Source of the DNA: a virus
DNA: 64,000 bases
Virus record (IMG/VR): IMGVR_UViG_3300025012_000026
Coordinates: 62,001-126,000 of that record
Direction: 5' to 3' (one strand)
Shown here: piece by piece, positions 9,807-17,294 of the stretch
Position numbering within the stretch: the first letter of the stretch is position 1
Layout: every line of letters begins with the position of its first letter
The notes under the pieces: model-generated
The model's input: only the letters and a program-made list of their open reading frames with translations
Databases searched by the model: none
What the model was told of the DNA's origin: nothing
Position numbers and translations under genes: made by a program

Positions 9807-9913
9807 ACTTATTTAATTATATTTATAATATAGTTAATTTTAACAACCGTTTAAAAACTTGATTCTCTAGGGTATTAAATTATTTTAAAAATTAAATAAA
9901 ACATATAACAAAA

Positions 9914-9945
9914 AGAGGGTAAATCTACTACCCTCTCTATTTTCT
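9914..9945 (+). terminator. Second terminator-like hairpin
   Basis: Stem AGAGGGTA / TACCCTCT (9914-9921 with 9929-9936), 7-nt loop, then CTATTTTCT. Between the two terminators (9807-9913) there is only AT-rich sequence with no gene. Confidence 0.6.
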
Positions 9946-9968
9946 ATGTCTAAAAAGGAGGATTTAAT

Positions 9969-10136
9969 ATGAATGTTTATAATTGTTTTTCACAAAAATT
10001 AGCAGGGTTTCTCCTTATAAATGGATTTTCAATTACAGGTATCAAATCAGATTTAAAAAATACAGGTAGAACTATTTACTTATTTCAAAATAGTGAATAT
10101 CTTCAATTGGCGATTAAAAAATATAAAACTGTTTAA
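9969..10136 (+). CDS. Small DUF5659-like protein
   Basis: 55 residues, ATG 9969 with AAAAAGGAGGATTTAAT. The pattern (YNCFSQKLAGFLLINGF, then YLFQNSEYLQLAIKKY) resembles the small DUF5659 family of Bacillota phages. The product of 16866-17141 looks like a longer relative. Function unknown. Confidence 0.55.
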   Translation: MNVYNCFSQKLAGFLLINGFSITGIKSDLKNTGRTIYLFQNSEYLQLAIKKYKTV

Positions 10137-10661
10137 TAAAAGAAAGAAGGTCTGTTTAAAAAATGTCTAAAAGAATAAATTGGAAAGCAACAAAAACATA
10201 TGATGAGTATATAGAAATGTTTAAATCTGCGTGTGAAGAACTAGGTAGGTCTATTACTCCTTCAGAATTAGAAAAGCATAAATTTGATTTACCATCTGCT
10301 ATATGGTTAGTTAAAAATTATCCACACGATACTATAAAAACATATGATGATTTTCTTAAGTATTTAGGGTTTGAACCAATAAAGAAGCATAATAAACATA
10401 AAAAGTACAATTTTGAAATCGCTTTTGAAGAATTTGCAAAAAGAGGACTTTATTTACCGCCACAAGAGTATACAAGTTGTGCAATAAAAATGAAATTTAT
10501 TTGTCCTCATCATCCAGATATTATTCAAAAGAAATCACTAAATAGTATAATATTTGGGAGAAAAGCAAAACACCCAGAATATAATTACAATATGTGTAAT
10601 TTATGCTTTAAAGAAAGACAAAAAGGCGAGATAAGTAATGCTTGGAAAGGAGGTTAATAAA

Positions 10662-10865
10662 AGTAGACAAATAATTATTCTTTATAAAGATAGACTTCTT
10701 AGATTTGGTTTTGAATTAATAGAAGATTTAATTCAAATTATTACTGTATTTAGTTGCAGACTTCAAGGGAAACGAGCAAACAGAACTAGAAAAATGATTG
10801 ATGATTTAATTAAGGAAGGAGATGAGGAAATTGATAAAGGGAATCAAAGTGATGCTTGTACCTAA
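10662..10865 (+). pseudogene. tnpA: Remnant of IS607-type serine recombinase tnpA
   Basis: The translation has two typical IS607 TnpA pieces: IIILYKDRLLRFGFELIE and DLIQIITVFSCRLQGKRANR, which in intact enzymes are separated by roughly 20-25 residues. The N-terminal HTH, the catalytic Ser region and the piece between the two segments are missing. The frame overlaps the tnpB start by 44 nt, the usual tnpA-tnpB arrangement. No credible start codon with a ribosome site precedes it, so it is called a relic. Confidence 0.75.
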
Positions 10866-12012
10866 CAATAAGCAGAATACATTAATGTTTCAAAATGCTG
10901 GAGTTAAAAGATGGGCTTTCAATTGGGCATTAGGTAGAGAAAAGGAAAATTATGCTAATGGTGGTAAGTTTATTTCTGATAATGATCTTAGGAAAGAATT
11001 AACTCAATTAAAGCAAACTAAAGAGTTTAGTTGGTTAAACAATGTTTCTAATAATGTACCTAAACAGGCAGTTAAAGATGCTTGCATTGCATATCAGAGA
11101 TTCTTTAAAGGTCAAGCAAAATTCCCTAAGTTCAAAACTCGAAAGAAATCTCCTCCTAAATTTTATCAAGACAATATTAAAATTCAATTCACATCTACTC
11201 ATGTTAAATTTGAAGGATTTGCTAAAAGTAAAAAGGCAAATAAGCAAAAGTTGAACTGGGTGAGATTAGCTGAACACAATAGAATTCCTTTTGGTAAAGA
11301 TGTTAAGTATATTAATCCAAGAGTGTCGTTTGATGGTTTAAATTGGTTTATTAGCGTAGGGATTGAATATCCTGATAATGTTGAAACTCCATTAAATGAA
11401 GGAATTGGCATTGATTTAGGAATTAAAGATTTAGCGATATGTTCTGATGAAAAAACTTATGGGAATATCAATAAAAATAAGAAAATGAAACGATTAGAAA
11501 AGCAAAAGAAGCGATTACAAAGACAAGTTTCTAAGAAATATGAAGATAACCGTGATGGTTTGAAATATATTAAAACCAAGAATATTATTAAGTTGGAACT
11601 TAAGATAAAATCAGTTCAGCATAAACTTAATGGCACTAGAGATAATTATCTCCATCAAACAACTTCTGAGATAGTGGGACGAGAACCAAGTCATATTACT
11701 ATTGAAGATTTGAACATTCAAGGAATGATGAAGAACAGAAACCTATCCAAAGCAATTCAACAACAATCTTTGTATGAATTTGGTAGACAGTTGAAGTATA
11801 AAGGATTGTGGAATCATATTGAGATTAGAATTGCTGACAGATGGTATCCAAGCTCAAAGACATGTCATGATTGTGGTAAAGTTAACAAGTTGTTAAATTT
11901 AAATGACAGAGAATGGGTTTGTACTGGTTGTGGAAGTATTTTAGACAGGGATTATAATGCTTCATTAAATTTAAGAGATACTAACAATTACAAGATATTT
12001 AAAGTAGTATAG
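10822..12012 (+). CDS. tnpB: TnpB RNA-guided nuclease, apparently intact
   Basis: 396 residues, normal TnpB length. RuvC motifs are complete: GIDLGIKDLAI (Asp198), ITIEDLNIQG (Glu295) and LDRDYNAS (Asp375/Asp377). The zinc ribbon has Cys348, Cys351, Cys367 and Cys370. The N-terminus (IKGIKVMLVPNNKQ) matches normal TnpB starts; AAGGAAGGAG precedes ATG 10822. TnpB family members cut DNA guided by an omega RNA read from the element's right end. It is the only one of three tnpB genes here without a disabling lesion. Confidence 0.9.
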   Translation: MRKLIKGIKVMLVPNNKQNTLMFQNAGVKRWAFNWALGREKENYANGGKFISDNDLRKELTQLKQTKEFSWLNNVSNNVPKQAVKDACIAYQRFFKGQAKFPKFKTRKKSPPKFYQDNIKIQFTSTHVKFEGFAKSKKANKQKLNWVRLAEHNRIPFGKDVKYINPRVSFDGLNWFISVGIEYPDNVETPLNEGIGIDLGIKDLAICSDEKTYGNINKNKKMKRLEKQKKRLQRQVSKKYEDNRDGLKYIKTKNIIKLELKIKSVQHKLNGTRDNYLHQTTSEIVGREPSHITIEDLNIQGMMKNRNLSKAIQQQSLYEFGRQLKYKGLWNHIEIRIADRWYPSSKTCHDCGKVNKLLNLNDREWVCTGCGSILDRDYNASLNLRDTNNYKIFKVV

Positions 12013-12178
12013 GTAAAAACATATACTCGGACGTTGCCGAGGAATTTAAGCTCTTGGAGTGTTAAGCAACTTGAGTAGCATTAGAAATAATGTGAAAAAG
12101 AACACGATGAATGGAAAATGAAACATAGAGTTATAACTTATTTGTTTAATTTATAACTTCTTATAAGTTTTCAGTAAC
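12013..12178 (+). ncRNA. Candidate omega RNA / right end of tnpB element copy 1
   Basis: Non-coding 3' part of the element. It has a CTCGG-ACGTTG-CCGAG hairpin (12026-12041) and a block at 12041-12092 (GGAATTTA...TGGAGTGTTA...TGAGTAG..TTAGAAATAAT) that recurs after tnpB copy 3. A small hairpin AACTT-CTTAT-AAGTT lies near the end. If it is an omega RNA, its guide would start at the right junction and read TTATTCTTC into the HNH gene. Its 5' end probably overlaps tnpB. Confidence 0.65.
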
Positions 12179-12605
12179 GGTTATTCTTCATTAAATATCT
12201 TATTAAGAGAACATATTGATCAATGGAAAAAAGATTCTATGATAAATTGTAACTACAAATGCGTAATAACAGGTGAAAATTTCGATATAATTCATCATTT
12301 ATATTCATTTAATAAAATAATCAGGGAAGTGATGGAGAAAACAAAATTGCCAGTTTATACAATGGTAAATAAGTATACAGATGAAGAATTAGACTTGATA
12401 AAACAAACAAATATTAAAATACATAATAAATATCCTTTAGGGGTTTGTCTGAGAAAAGATATACATAATTTATACCACCATATTTATGGGGATGACAATA
12501 CACATGAACAATTTGAGGAGTTTAAAATAAGATATAATTCCGAAGAGTTTAAGAATGTAATATAATTTAATGTAAATAAAAATTTTATAAGAAGGTGAAA
12601 TAAAA

Positions 12606-13460
12606 GTGAAAATATTTATTAACGCTGGTCATGGCCCAAAAGGAGTTAATAGTTCAGATTCAAATGGAATAGATCCAGGAGCAATTGGAGCAACAGGATA
12701 TAAAGAATACATAGAAACAAAAGAAATAGCAGATTTAGTATCTACAAAACTGAAATTTAATGGACTTGAAACATTAGTAATTCAAGATGGTGATTTATGG
12801 GATGTAACAAATCAGTCAAATGCTTGGAAAAGTGATTATTTTATTAGTATACACTGTAATTCGTACTCAGATTCTTCGGCAAATGGTGTAGAAATTTTTT
12901 CATTAGCAACTACAGGGAAAGGTAGAGCACTAGCACAATCAGTACATAAAGAACTCATTCCTGCTACTGGATTGTTTGACAGAGGTTTAAAAACAGCAAA
13001 TTACTATGTACTTAGGGAAACTGATTGCCCTGCTATTTTAACAGAAATTGGATTTATTTCTAATCCTAAAGAAGAAGCATTAATGAAAGATTCTACATGG
13101 GATGATAAGGTTTCGAGTGCTATAGCAAGAGGAATTTGTAATTTTATTGGATTGGCTTATAAAGAGCAAATTGTTCAAACTATTCAGTCAACAATAAATA
13201 ATAGTCAAGGAGATGATAATGTATTAAATGCTGTGCTTGGTTTCTCTCTCAATGACTTAGGTGCTTGTATGTTAGTTTCTCAGAAATTAAATAATTGTGC
13301 AATTTACTTTAGAAACACAGATAAGACTTTTAATCAAGATTGCTTAAAAGCCGATACTTTATATGTTGTAGGAGGAAGTACAGTTGGACATAAAAAAGAG
13401 AAATTGCTATCTGGTAAAGAAGCAAAAGATACATTGCAAAAAGTTGTAGATATTTTGTAA
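12606..13460 (+). CDS. N-acetylmuramoyl-L-alanine amidase (endolysin)
   Basis: 284 residues from GTG 12606 behind GAAGGTGAAATAAAA. This is an Amidase_3-type domain: NAGHG (His9), a Glu in YKEYIE (Glu34 or Glu37), SIHCNS (His83) and LTEIGF (Glu147), the zinc ligands and catalytic glutamate of the family. It cleaves the amide between muramic acid and L-Ala of peptidoglycan. The C-terminal ~95 residues (ADTLYVVGGSTV...LLSGKEAKDT) resemble a cell-wall-binding repeat 2 module. No signal peptide, so export probably depends on the holin encoded downstream. Confidence 0.9.
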   Translation: MKIFINAGHGPKGVNSSDSNGIDPGAIGATGYKEYIETKEIADLVSTKLKFNGLETLVIQDGDLWDVTNQSNAWKSDYFISIHCNSYSDSSANGVEIFSLATTGKGRALAQSVHKELIPATGLFDRGLKTANYYVLRETDCPAILTEIGFISNPKEEALMKDSTWDDKVSSAIARGICNFIGLAYKEQIVQTIQSTINNSQGDDNVLNAVLGFSLNDLGACMLVSQKLNNCAIYFRNTDKTFNQDCLKADTLYVVGGSTVGHKKEKLLSGKEAKDTLQKVVDIL

Positions 13461-13510
13461 TTTGTATTGTAATTTAATTATTTATATATTCAGTTGTCAT
13501 ATATGTAGGT

Positions 13511-13550
13511 GGCAGATATTTACTGAATTGCCCTCAGTTTTTTATCTGCC
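13511..13550 (+). promoter_or_regulatory. Long stem-loop between amidase and holin genes
   Basis: GGCAGATA (13511-13518) pairs with TATCTGCC (13543-13550), with an inner ACTGA / TCAGT stem. No T run follows, so it is more likely an RNA processing or stability element than a terminator. Confidence 0.45.
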
Positions 13551-13641
13551 GAATCCTGATTGTAATGTTAGTAGCACTACAACCATTAATTCATTATACC
13601 ATACAAAATAAATTTAGTAAAGAGGAGGGCAAGTATTATTT

Positions 13642-14055
13642 ATGGAAAATATAGCGAAAGAGGTGTTGGAAGTGGATGAGAAAGAGGTAAAAATAATTCT
13701 TGACGATCATGGAACCCGTATTCAAAAATTAGAACTTGATAATGTATTTATAAAAGAAAAATTGAATTCAATATCTTCACAAGTAATTGATACAAAAGAT
13801 GAGGTTAGTGATCTTAAATCTGCTGTAGCAAGATTAGAATCAACTGTATTGACAACTAATAATTCCATTTTAACAACTCTAACACAAGTCGTCACCAATA
13901 CTTCGAACAATCAAACACAGATAGTAACAACTACAAGCTCAAATAAGAAGGATATAATTATAAATTCTATTAAAATTGGAGGATCAATTGTAGTAATTAT
14001 AATTTTAGGTTTATTTGCAGCAAAAGGAATTAGTGTAACAGTTCCAATATTTTAG
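13642..14055 (+). CDS. XhlA-like lysis accessory protein
   Basis: 137 residues: acidic N-terminus, heptad coiled coil at about 25-75 (IQKLELDNVFIKEKLNSIS), a Thr/Asn-rich linker, and one C-terminal membrane segment (about 112-130, IGGSIVVIIILGLFAAKG). This layout matches XhlA/hemolysin-like proteins encoded beside holins, which help holin-lysin release. The start lies 181 nt after the amidase gene. Confidence 0.6.
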   Translation: MENIAKEVLEVDEKEVKIILDDHGTRIQKLELDNVFIKEKLNSISSQVIDTKDEVSDLKSAVARLESTVLTTNNSILTTLTQVVTNTSNNQTQIVTTTSSNKKDIIINSIKIGGSIVVIIILGLFAAKGISVTVPIF

Positions 14056-14114
14056 TATTTAATAGATAAAATTAAATAAAATAAAATAATTAAAAGAAAG
14101 AAGGTAAATATATT

Positions 14115-14300
14115 ATGCAAAATCAAAATAGATTCAAATCATGGGGATTATGGCTCTCAGTTGCTTCACTTGTAACGTTTGTTAGTAAGACTTATATTGG
14201 ATATGAAATTCCTCAAGCTGATGAATTGGTTAATTTAATTCTTGTAACTTTAACTGGATTTGGGATTCTTAATAATCCTAGTGATGGAGATAAATTTTAA
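14115..14300 (+). CDS. Phage holin (Phage_holin_1-like)
   Basis: 61 residues with two hydrophobic stretches (LWLSVASLVTFVSKTYIG and LVNLILVTLTGFGIL) around a YEIP turn and the typical ending GFGILNNPSDGDKF. This matches the short Phage_holin_1 type that forms membrane lesions to release endolysin. A GAAAGAAGG site precedes ATG 14115. It closes the lysis cassette. Confidence 0.8.
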   Translation: MQNQNRFKSWGLWLSVASLVTFVSKTYIGYEIPQADELVNLILVTLTGFGILNNPSDGDKF

Positions 14301-14355
14301 TTAAATTATAATTTATTTAGATTGTAAACCAATAAACCCTAATTATTACAAATAT

Positions 14356-14440
14356 AAACACTCTCTAAGCGTTTAGAAATGTCTCTACCATACAAACTTA
14401 CACAACATCAATTCAAACAGCTTAGAGAGTGTTTTCTGTG
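14356..14440 (+). terminator. Long-loop terminator after the lysis cassette
   Basis: Perfect 15-bp stem AAACACTCTCTAAGC / GCTTAGAGAGTGTTT (14356-14370 with 14420-14434), 49-nt loop, ending in TTTTCTGTG. Confidence 0.65.
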
Positions 14441-14640
14441 GATATTAGATTATTGTGGGCCTGAAAAGTGTTGCTATGATTGGGTTTTAAAATGTGTCTG
14501 ACTGACAAGAATTTTCAATTTTTAAGAGTTAATTCACTAAGGTCGCATTGGGTGTAATTAATTTAAAATGCTAATTTGATAGGGATGGTTTGAGATTGTT
14601 TTGAGAGGGATTTATGAAAATAAATTTCCTCTCTTTATTT
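14441..14640. terminator. Gene-free stretch ending in a hairpin terminator
   Basis: No gene is seen in 14441-14602. At 14603-14633, GAGAGG...CCTCTC with inner ATTTAT / ATAAAT and a GAAA loop is followed by TTTATTT, giving a terminator for + strand transcripts between the holin and the converging HNH gene. Confidence 0.6.
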
Positions 14641-14643
14641 ATG

Positions 14644-15255
14644 CTATCCATATTTTTCTTTTTGCTTTAACAGAGTTTTCTTTTTACGTTTACGATTTTG
14701 TTGCTCCTTTTTAATTTTACTATCCTTAACATTTTGTAATCGTTTCCATTTTGGTATTAAAATATATTCTTTATATTCTTCATAAGACATATTATCTTTT
14801 TCTATATTGCAATCGCCACAACAACAAACTAAATTATCTTCGTTGAATTCTCCACCTTTGCTCTTTGGAATTAAATGGTCAACAGTATCTCCTTTAACTC
14901 CACAATAATGACATTTATAATTGTCACGTTCATTAACATTGTATCTAACAATCCAACTCTCATCTTCATGATTTGGCATATAAATTGTATCTGATTTATA
15001 AACCTGTGCTTTATCTTCATTTACTAAAGAAATGGCTTCATCAAGAGAGATTAACTTTTTGGAAATTAAATATTTACTTCTAAGAATTATGTTTTTCAAG
15101 GAGATATCTAAATTTTTTAATCCAATGTTTATACTTTTATATTCTATCATTTTATTCACAGCTTTTTCTATTTCACATTGAATACATTGTTTTGTTTTAG
15201 AGCCTCTAAATTGAGAATCATCTTTTTCGATTTCGCATTTAGTGCATCTTCTCAT
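14644..15255 (-). CDS. HNH endonuclease with N-terminal zinc motif
   Basis: 203 residues. The N-terminal CTKC...CIQC zinc motif (residues 4-27) is followed by a helical spacer. The HNH core (about 110-160) reads YKCHYCGVKGDTVDHLIPKS, NEDNLVCCCGDCNIEKD: His of the DH pair, Asn of NEDN, and four structural Cys. The C-terminus is very Lys-rich. Probably a free-standing homing endonuclease. It opposes its neighbours' direction, and GGTATCCCC precedes the start with GGAGG in the complement. Confidence 0.8.
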   Translation of the reverse strand: MRRCTKCEIEKDDSQFRGSKTKQCIQCEIEKAVNKMIEYKSINIGLKNLDISLKNIILRSKYLISKKLISLDEAISLVNEDKAQVYKSDTIYMPNHEDESWIVRYNVNERDNYKCHYCGVKGDTVDHLIPKSKGGEFNEDNLVCCCGDCNIEKDNMSYEEYKEYILIPKWKRLQNVKDSKIKKEQQNRKRKKKTLLKQKEKYG

Positions 15256-15457
15256 ATGGGGATACCTCCTTGGTAGGTGATTTTGGTTTTGTGGGTATAT
15301 AAGTATTATATCGCATTTTTAATGGTTTTATAACTAGGGAGTTACAAGAGATGTGACTCTTTTTATTATGTAGAAAATTAATTTACAAATCAAAGAACTA
15401 CTTAGAGAGTAGTGAAAACTATTCTAACATTTCTTTCATTCTTATTTTATTAGTAAG

Positions 15458-15545
15458 AAACGGCGAAGAGAAGAGTTAGGATTTTCTTGACTTTTCTCTA
15501 AGTGATTTTTGTATATGGAAACAATTCTTCGCCGTTTTGTTTTTG
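15458..15545 (+). terminator. Long-loop inverted repeat before the nuclease gene
   Basis: Perfect 12-bp stem AAACGGCGAAGA / TCTTCGCCGTTT (15458-15469 with 15526-15537), 56-nt loop, then TTGTTTTTG. It lies 54 nt before the next start, so it could be an attenuator in that gene's leader. The rest of 15256-15590 shows no gene. Confidence 0.5.
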
Positions 15546-15590
15546 TATTGAAATTACTAATAAAAATAAGAAAGAAGTGATAAAAATTAA

Positions 15591-16256
15591 ATGGAAAAGC
15601 AAATTTTAAATCACGTTAAACAATTAATACTTTTGCCAGATGGGATAAACACAACTGTTGAAATGGTTTCAGAATATTACGAAGTTAAAGACAATGCAAT
15701 GCGTCATTTAATATTAAGACACAATGAAGAATTAAAAAATAGTGGATTATATGTCATAGAAGGAATTCAACTAAAATCATTTAAAATAATAAACAGTATA
15801 AAATCAAGAGCAAGATCATTAACTATTGTTCCAGTAAAAGCAATATTAAAATTTAGTACATTATTAGCCAGTTCTAATATCGCACAAGAAGTCAGAGAAG
15901 AATTGGTAAAACAAAATCCTAAACTATATGAAGAGTTGACAAATGGGCATAGATTGCAATTTAAGAAATTTGAGCAAAAATATGAAGAATATTTAAATTT
16001 TTCTTTTGGAGTAGAAAATATTCAAAAGCAAGTAAATTGTGGTGGTTATCTGATAGATTTTGTGTTGTTTAATACTATAGCTATAGAAATAGATGAGAAT
16101 GGACATTCTTCATATTCTAATGAAAAAGAAATAATAAGAGAAAAACATATAAGAAGTGAAGGCTATAATATTGTTAGATTTAACCCACATAAGCAAAAAC
16201 CATATGAATTAATGGGGATGATATTAAAGATGACAGATGTCCTGCCAGGACTTTAG
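15591..16256 (+). CDS. Putative DNA-binding / DUF559-like nuclease fusion
   Basis: 221 residues. The N-terminal ~120 residues resemble clostridial phage antirepressor-type DNA-binding regions (DNAMRHLILRHNEELKNSGL, SIKSRARSLTIVPVKAILK). The C-terminal ~70 residues carry a Vsr/DUF559-like PD-(D/E)XK pattern: YLIDFVLFNTIAIEIDENGH, a conserved REKHI helix, and GYNIVRFNPH. This is an unusual joining of a regulatory-type domain to a nuclease. It may be a homing endonuclease; no cofactor or target can be read from sequence. Confidence 0.55.
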   Translation: MEKQILNHVKQLILLPDGINTTVEMVSEYYEVKDNAMRHLILRHNEELKNSGLYVIEGIQLKSFKIINSIKSRARSLTIVPVKAILKFSTLLASSNIAQEVREELVKQNPKLYEELTNGHRLQFKKFEQKYEEYLNFSFGVENIQKQVNCGGYLIDFVLFNTIAIEIDENGHSSYSNEKEIIREKHIRSEGYNIVRFNPHKQKPYELMGMILKMTDVLPGL

Positions 16257-16296
16257 TCAAATGACAAAGTGACACTTGGTCACACTGTCATTTGAC
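16256..16296. repeat. Nested perfect palindrome at the 3' end of the nuclease gene
   Basis: GTCAAATGACA (16256-16266) pairs with TGTCATTTGAC (16286-16296), enclosing GTGAC-ACTTG-GTCAC. That is 16 bp with one 2x2 internal loop. It starts at the last base of the stop codon. No T run follows; it could be a protein-binding site or an RNA 3' end stabiliser. Confidence 0.7.
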
Positions 16297-16368
16297 ACAG
16301 ATGAACAATATGAGAAGATTAGAGATCATTGGAGAAAGTATCATATTGTTTTAGAATTAGATATTTAA
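16273..16368 (+). pseudogene. Possible gene fragment (31 codons, no start)
   Basis: An open frame after TGA 16270-16272 encodes a natural-looking C-terminal stretch (DEQYEKIRDHWRKYH) and stops at 16366-16368. It has no usable start or ribosome site. It may be the relic of a gene replaced by the upstream nuclease. Family not recognised. Confidence 0.25.
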
Positions 16369-16400
16369 CAATACATAAATAATATTTATTAAGATTTTGT

Positions 16401-16430
16401 GGAGTTGCTGAAAAGTAACTCCTTTAATAT
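16401..16430 (+). terminator. Terminator-like hairpin
   Basis: GGAGTT (16401-16406) with AACTCC (16417-16422), followed by TTTAATATT. Confidence 0.5.
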
Positions 16431-16440
16431 TGAAAATTTT

Positions 16441-16682
16441 TAGTCAATGGCTGATAGGAGTAATTAACCTGTCAAAAAGAAGGTTCCAACCTACCTTCGC
16501 CATTGACTATTTTATATACAAAAAGGTTGGAGTACAATACAAAATTTGAAAGGTTGGGATACGAAATGAAAATTAAATTAATTATTGACAAAGTATAAGA
16601 GAACCTAACGAAAGCAATGTATCGGTCAAAGCGTTGACCTCTTCTAGCCATTTCGCTATCGCTCAATGACTAGGATTATAAT
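16441..16682 (+). other. Structured non-coding region with several inverted repeats
   Basis: An outer 11-bp stem TAGTCAATGGC / GCCATTGACTA (16441-16451 with 16499-16509) encloses GAAGGT / ACCTTC. AAAGGTTGG occurs twice (about 16522 and 16550) and can compete for pairing with TCCAACCT (16485-16492). GGTCAA-AGCG-TTGACC (16624-16639) is a further palindrome, and TAGCCATT...AATGACTA lies beyond it. No coding sequence is convincing here. It may be a leader RNA, small RNA or regulator site for the genes from 16723. Confidence 0.5.
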
Positions 16683-16722
16683 TTAATCTATTTTTAATAA
16701 TATGAAGGTGGTGTTAATAACT

Positions 16723-16863
16723 ATGTCAAAATACATAAAAACAAATGATAACCAAATTATCAATAAAGAAACTGGAGAAATAATAGAAGAACAAGAAAAT
16801 CAATTTGAAAGAAAGTTAAAACATAGAGTATCACAAGTGAGATATAAAAAGGAGGACATTTAA
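16723..16863 (+). CDS. Small charged protein, unknown
   Basis: 46 residues, ATG 16723 after AAGGTGGTG. Rich in Lys, Glu and Gln (NKETGEIIEEQENQFERK). Its last codons carry the AAGGAGG site of the next gene, so translation is coupled. No family recognised. Confidence 0.5.
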   Translation: MSKYIKTNDNQIINKETGEIIEEQENQFERKLKHRVSQVRYKKEDI

Positions 16864-16865
16864 TT

Positions 16866-17141
16866 ATGGAAGTTTTATTTAGGTATAGTGATTCTAATTT
16901 TTGCGCTTATTTAAATTATCTCGGATTTGAACATGTTGGGTTTGATATTGTAGAAAAAAGAGGGAATAAACCTAAAGTATTTTTACATTTTGAAGGAAAT
17001 AAAGAAGATTTTATTAATATTTATAAAAATTATAATTCTAATGATATTTCATTAAATCTTATAGAATTTGGTAAAAGTAAAAATAGTATTCTCAAAATTG
17101 TTCGAGAACACTTGGGAAACTATTTAAGAAGTAAGAAGTAA
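16866..17141 (+). CDS. DUF5659-like small protein
   Basis: 91 residues, ATG 16866 behind AAAAGGAGGACATTTAATT. The FRYSDSNFCAYLNYLGF start and KPKVFLHFEGNKEDFINIY centre have the same layout as the 55-residue product at 9969-10136. Function unknown. It is followed by a weak inverted repeat (AATAGG...CCTATT) and ACTGCA-CCACA-TGCAGT at 17227-17243. Confidence 0.5.
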   Translation: MEVLFRYSDSNFCAYLNYLGFEHVGFDIVEKRGNKPKVFLHFEGNKEDFINIYKNYNSNDISLNLIEFGKSKNSILKIVREHLGNYLRSKK

Positions 17142-17294
17142 AATAGGAATCTAATTTTGAAATCCCTATTCTAGCAAGAGTTTAAAGGTTTTAAAAATAA
17201 TATATTTTGCATATAAGTGTTTTCTTACTGCACCACATGCAGTTACTTTAGAAATACCCGTAAAAGCTTATAAAGGAAGGGGTTGCATTTGATT

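Larger units (their letters stand above)
10652..12178 (+). mobile_element. IS607-like tnpB element (copy 1)
   Basis: About 1527 bp inserted in the HNH gene. The pentamer GGTTA is present at both junctions (10652-10656 and 12179-12183), so the exact crossover is ambiguous within it. Inside lie a deleted serine-recombinase (TnpA) remnant, a full-length tnpB and a structured right end. IS607-family serine transposases are known to use a GG core, which fits. The tnpA relic implies the copy moved in trans or decayed after insertion. Confidence 0.8.
10163..12565 (+). pseudogene. HNH homing endonuclease interrupted by a tnpB element
   Basis: The N-terminal part (10163-10651) encodes a zinc-type CPHHP...CNLC region ending in NAWKG. 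The C-terminal part (12179-12565) starts GYSSLNILLREHIDQWKK and carries the HNH-type core (NYKCVITGENFDIIHHLY, then VCLRKDIHNLYHHIYG). Removing 10652-12178 joins the two parts in frame into one 291-codon gene with the usual WKGG-to-LR..I..WKKDS transition. As it stands the gene encodes only fragments. Confidence 0.85.

Noticed and set aside
10638-10865. Independent small gene
   Set aside because: The translation is two pieces of an IS607 TnpA with missing middle and no start with ribosome site.
12239-12565. Separate 108-residue HNH gene
   Set aside because: The frame continues upstream to the element junction and joins the N-terminal part. No ribosome site precedes ATG 12239.
13511-13550. 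Terminator before the holin genes
   Set aside because: Stable hairpin, but no T run follows, and it lies within the lysis cassette that should be co-transcribed.
16441-16509. Cloverleaf-like fold resembling a tRNA
   Set aside because: The outer stem is 11 bp instead of 7, and there is no T-loop consensus, no anticodon stem of proper size and no CCA context.
16472-16666. Minus-strand 64-residue frame
   Set aside because: It lies over the palindromic region, has no ribosome site and unnatural composition.
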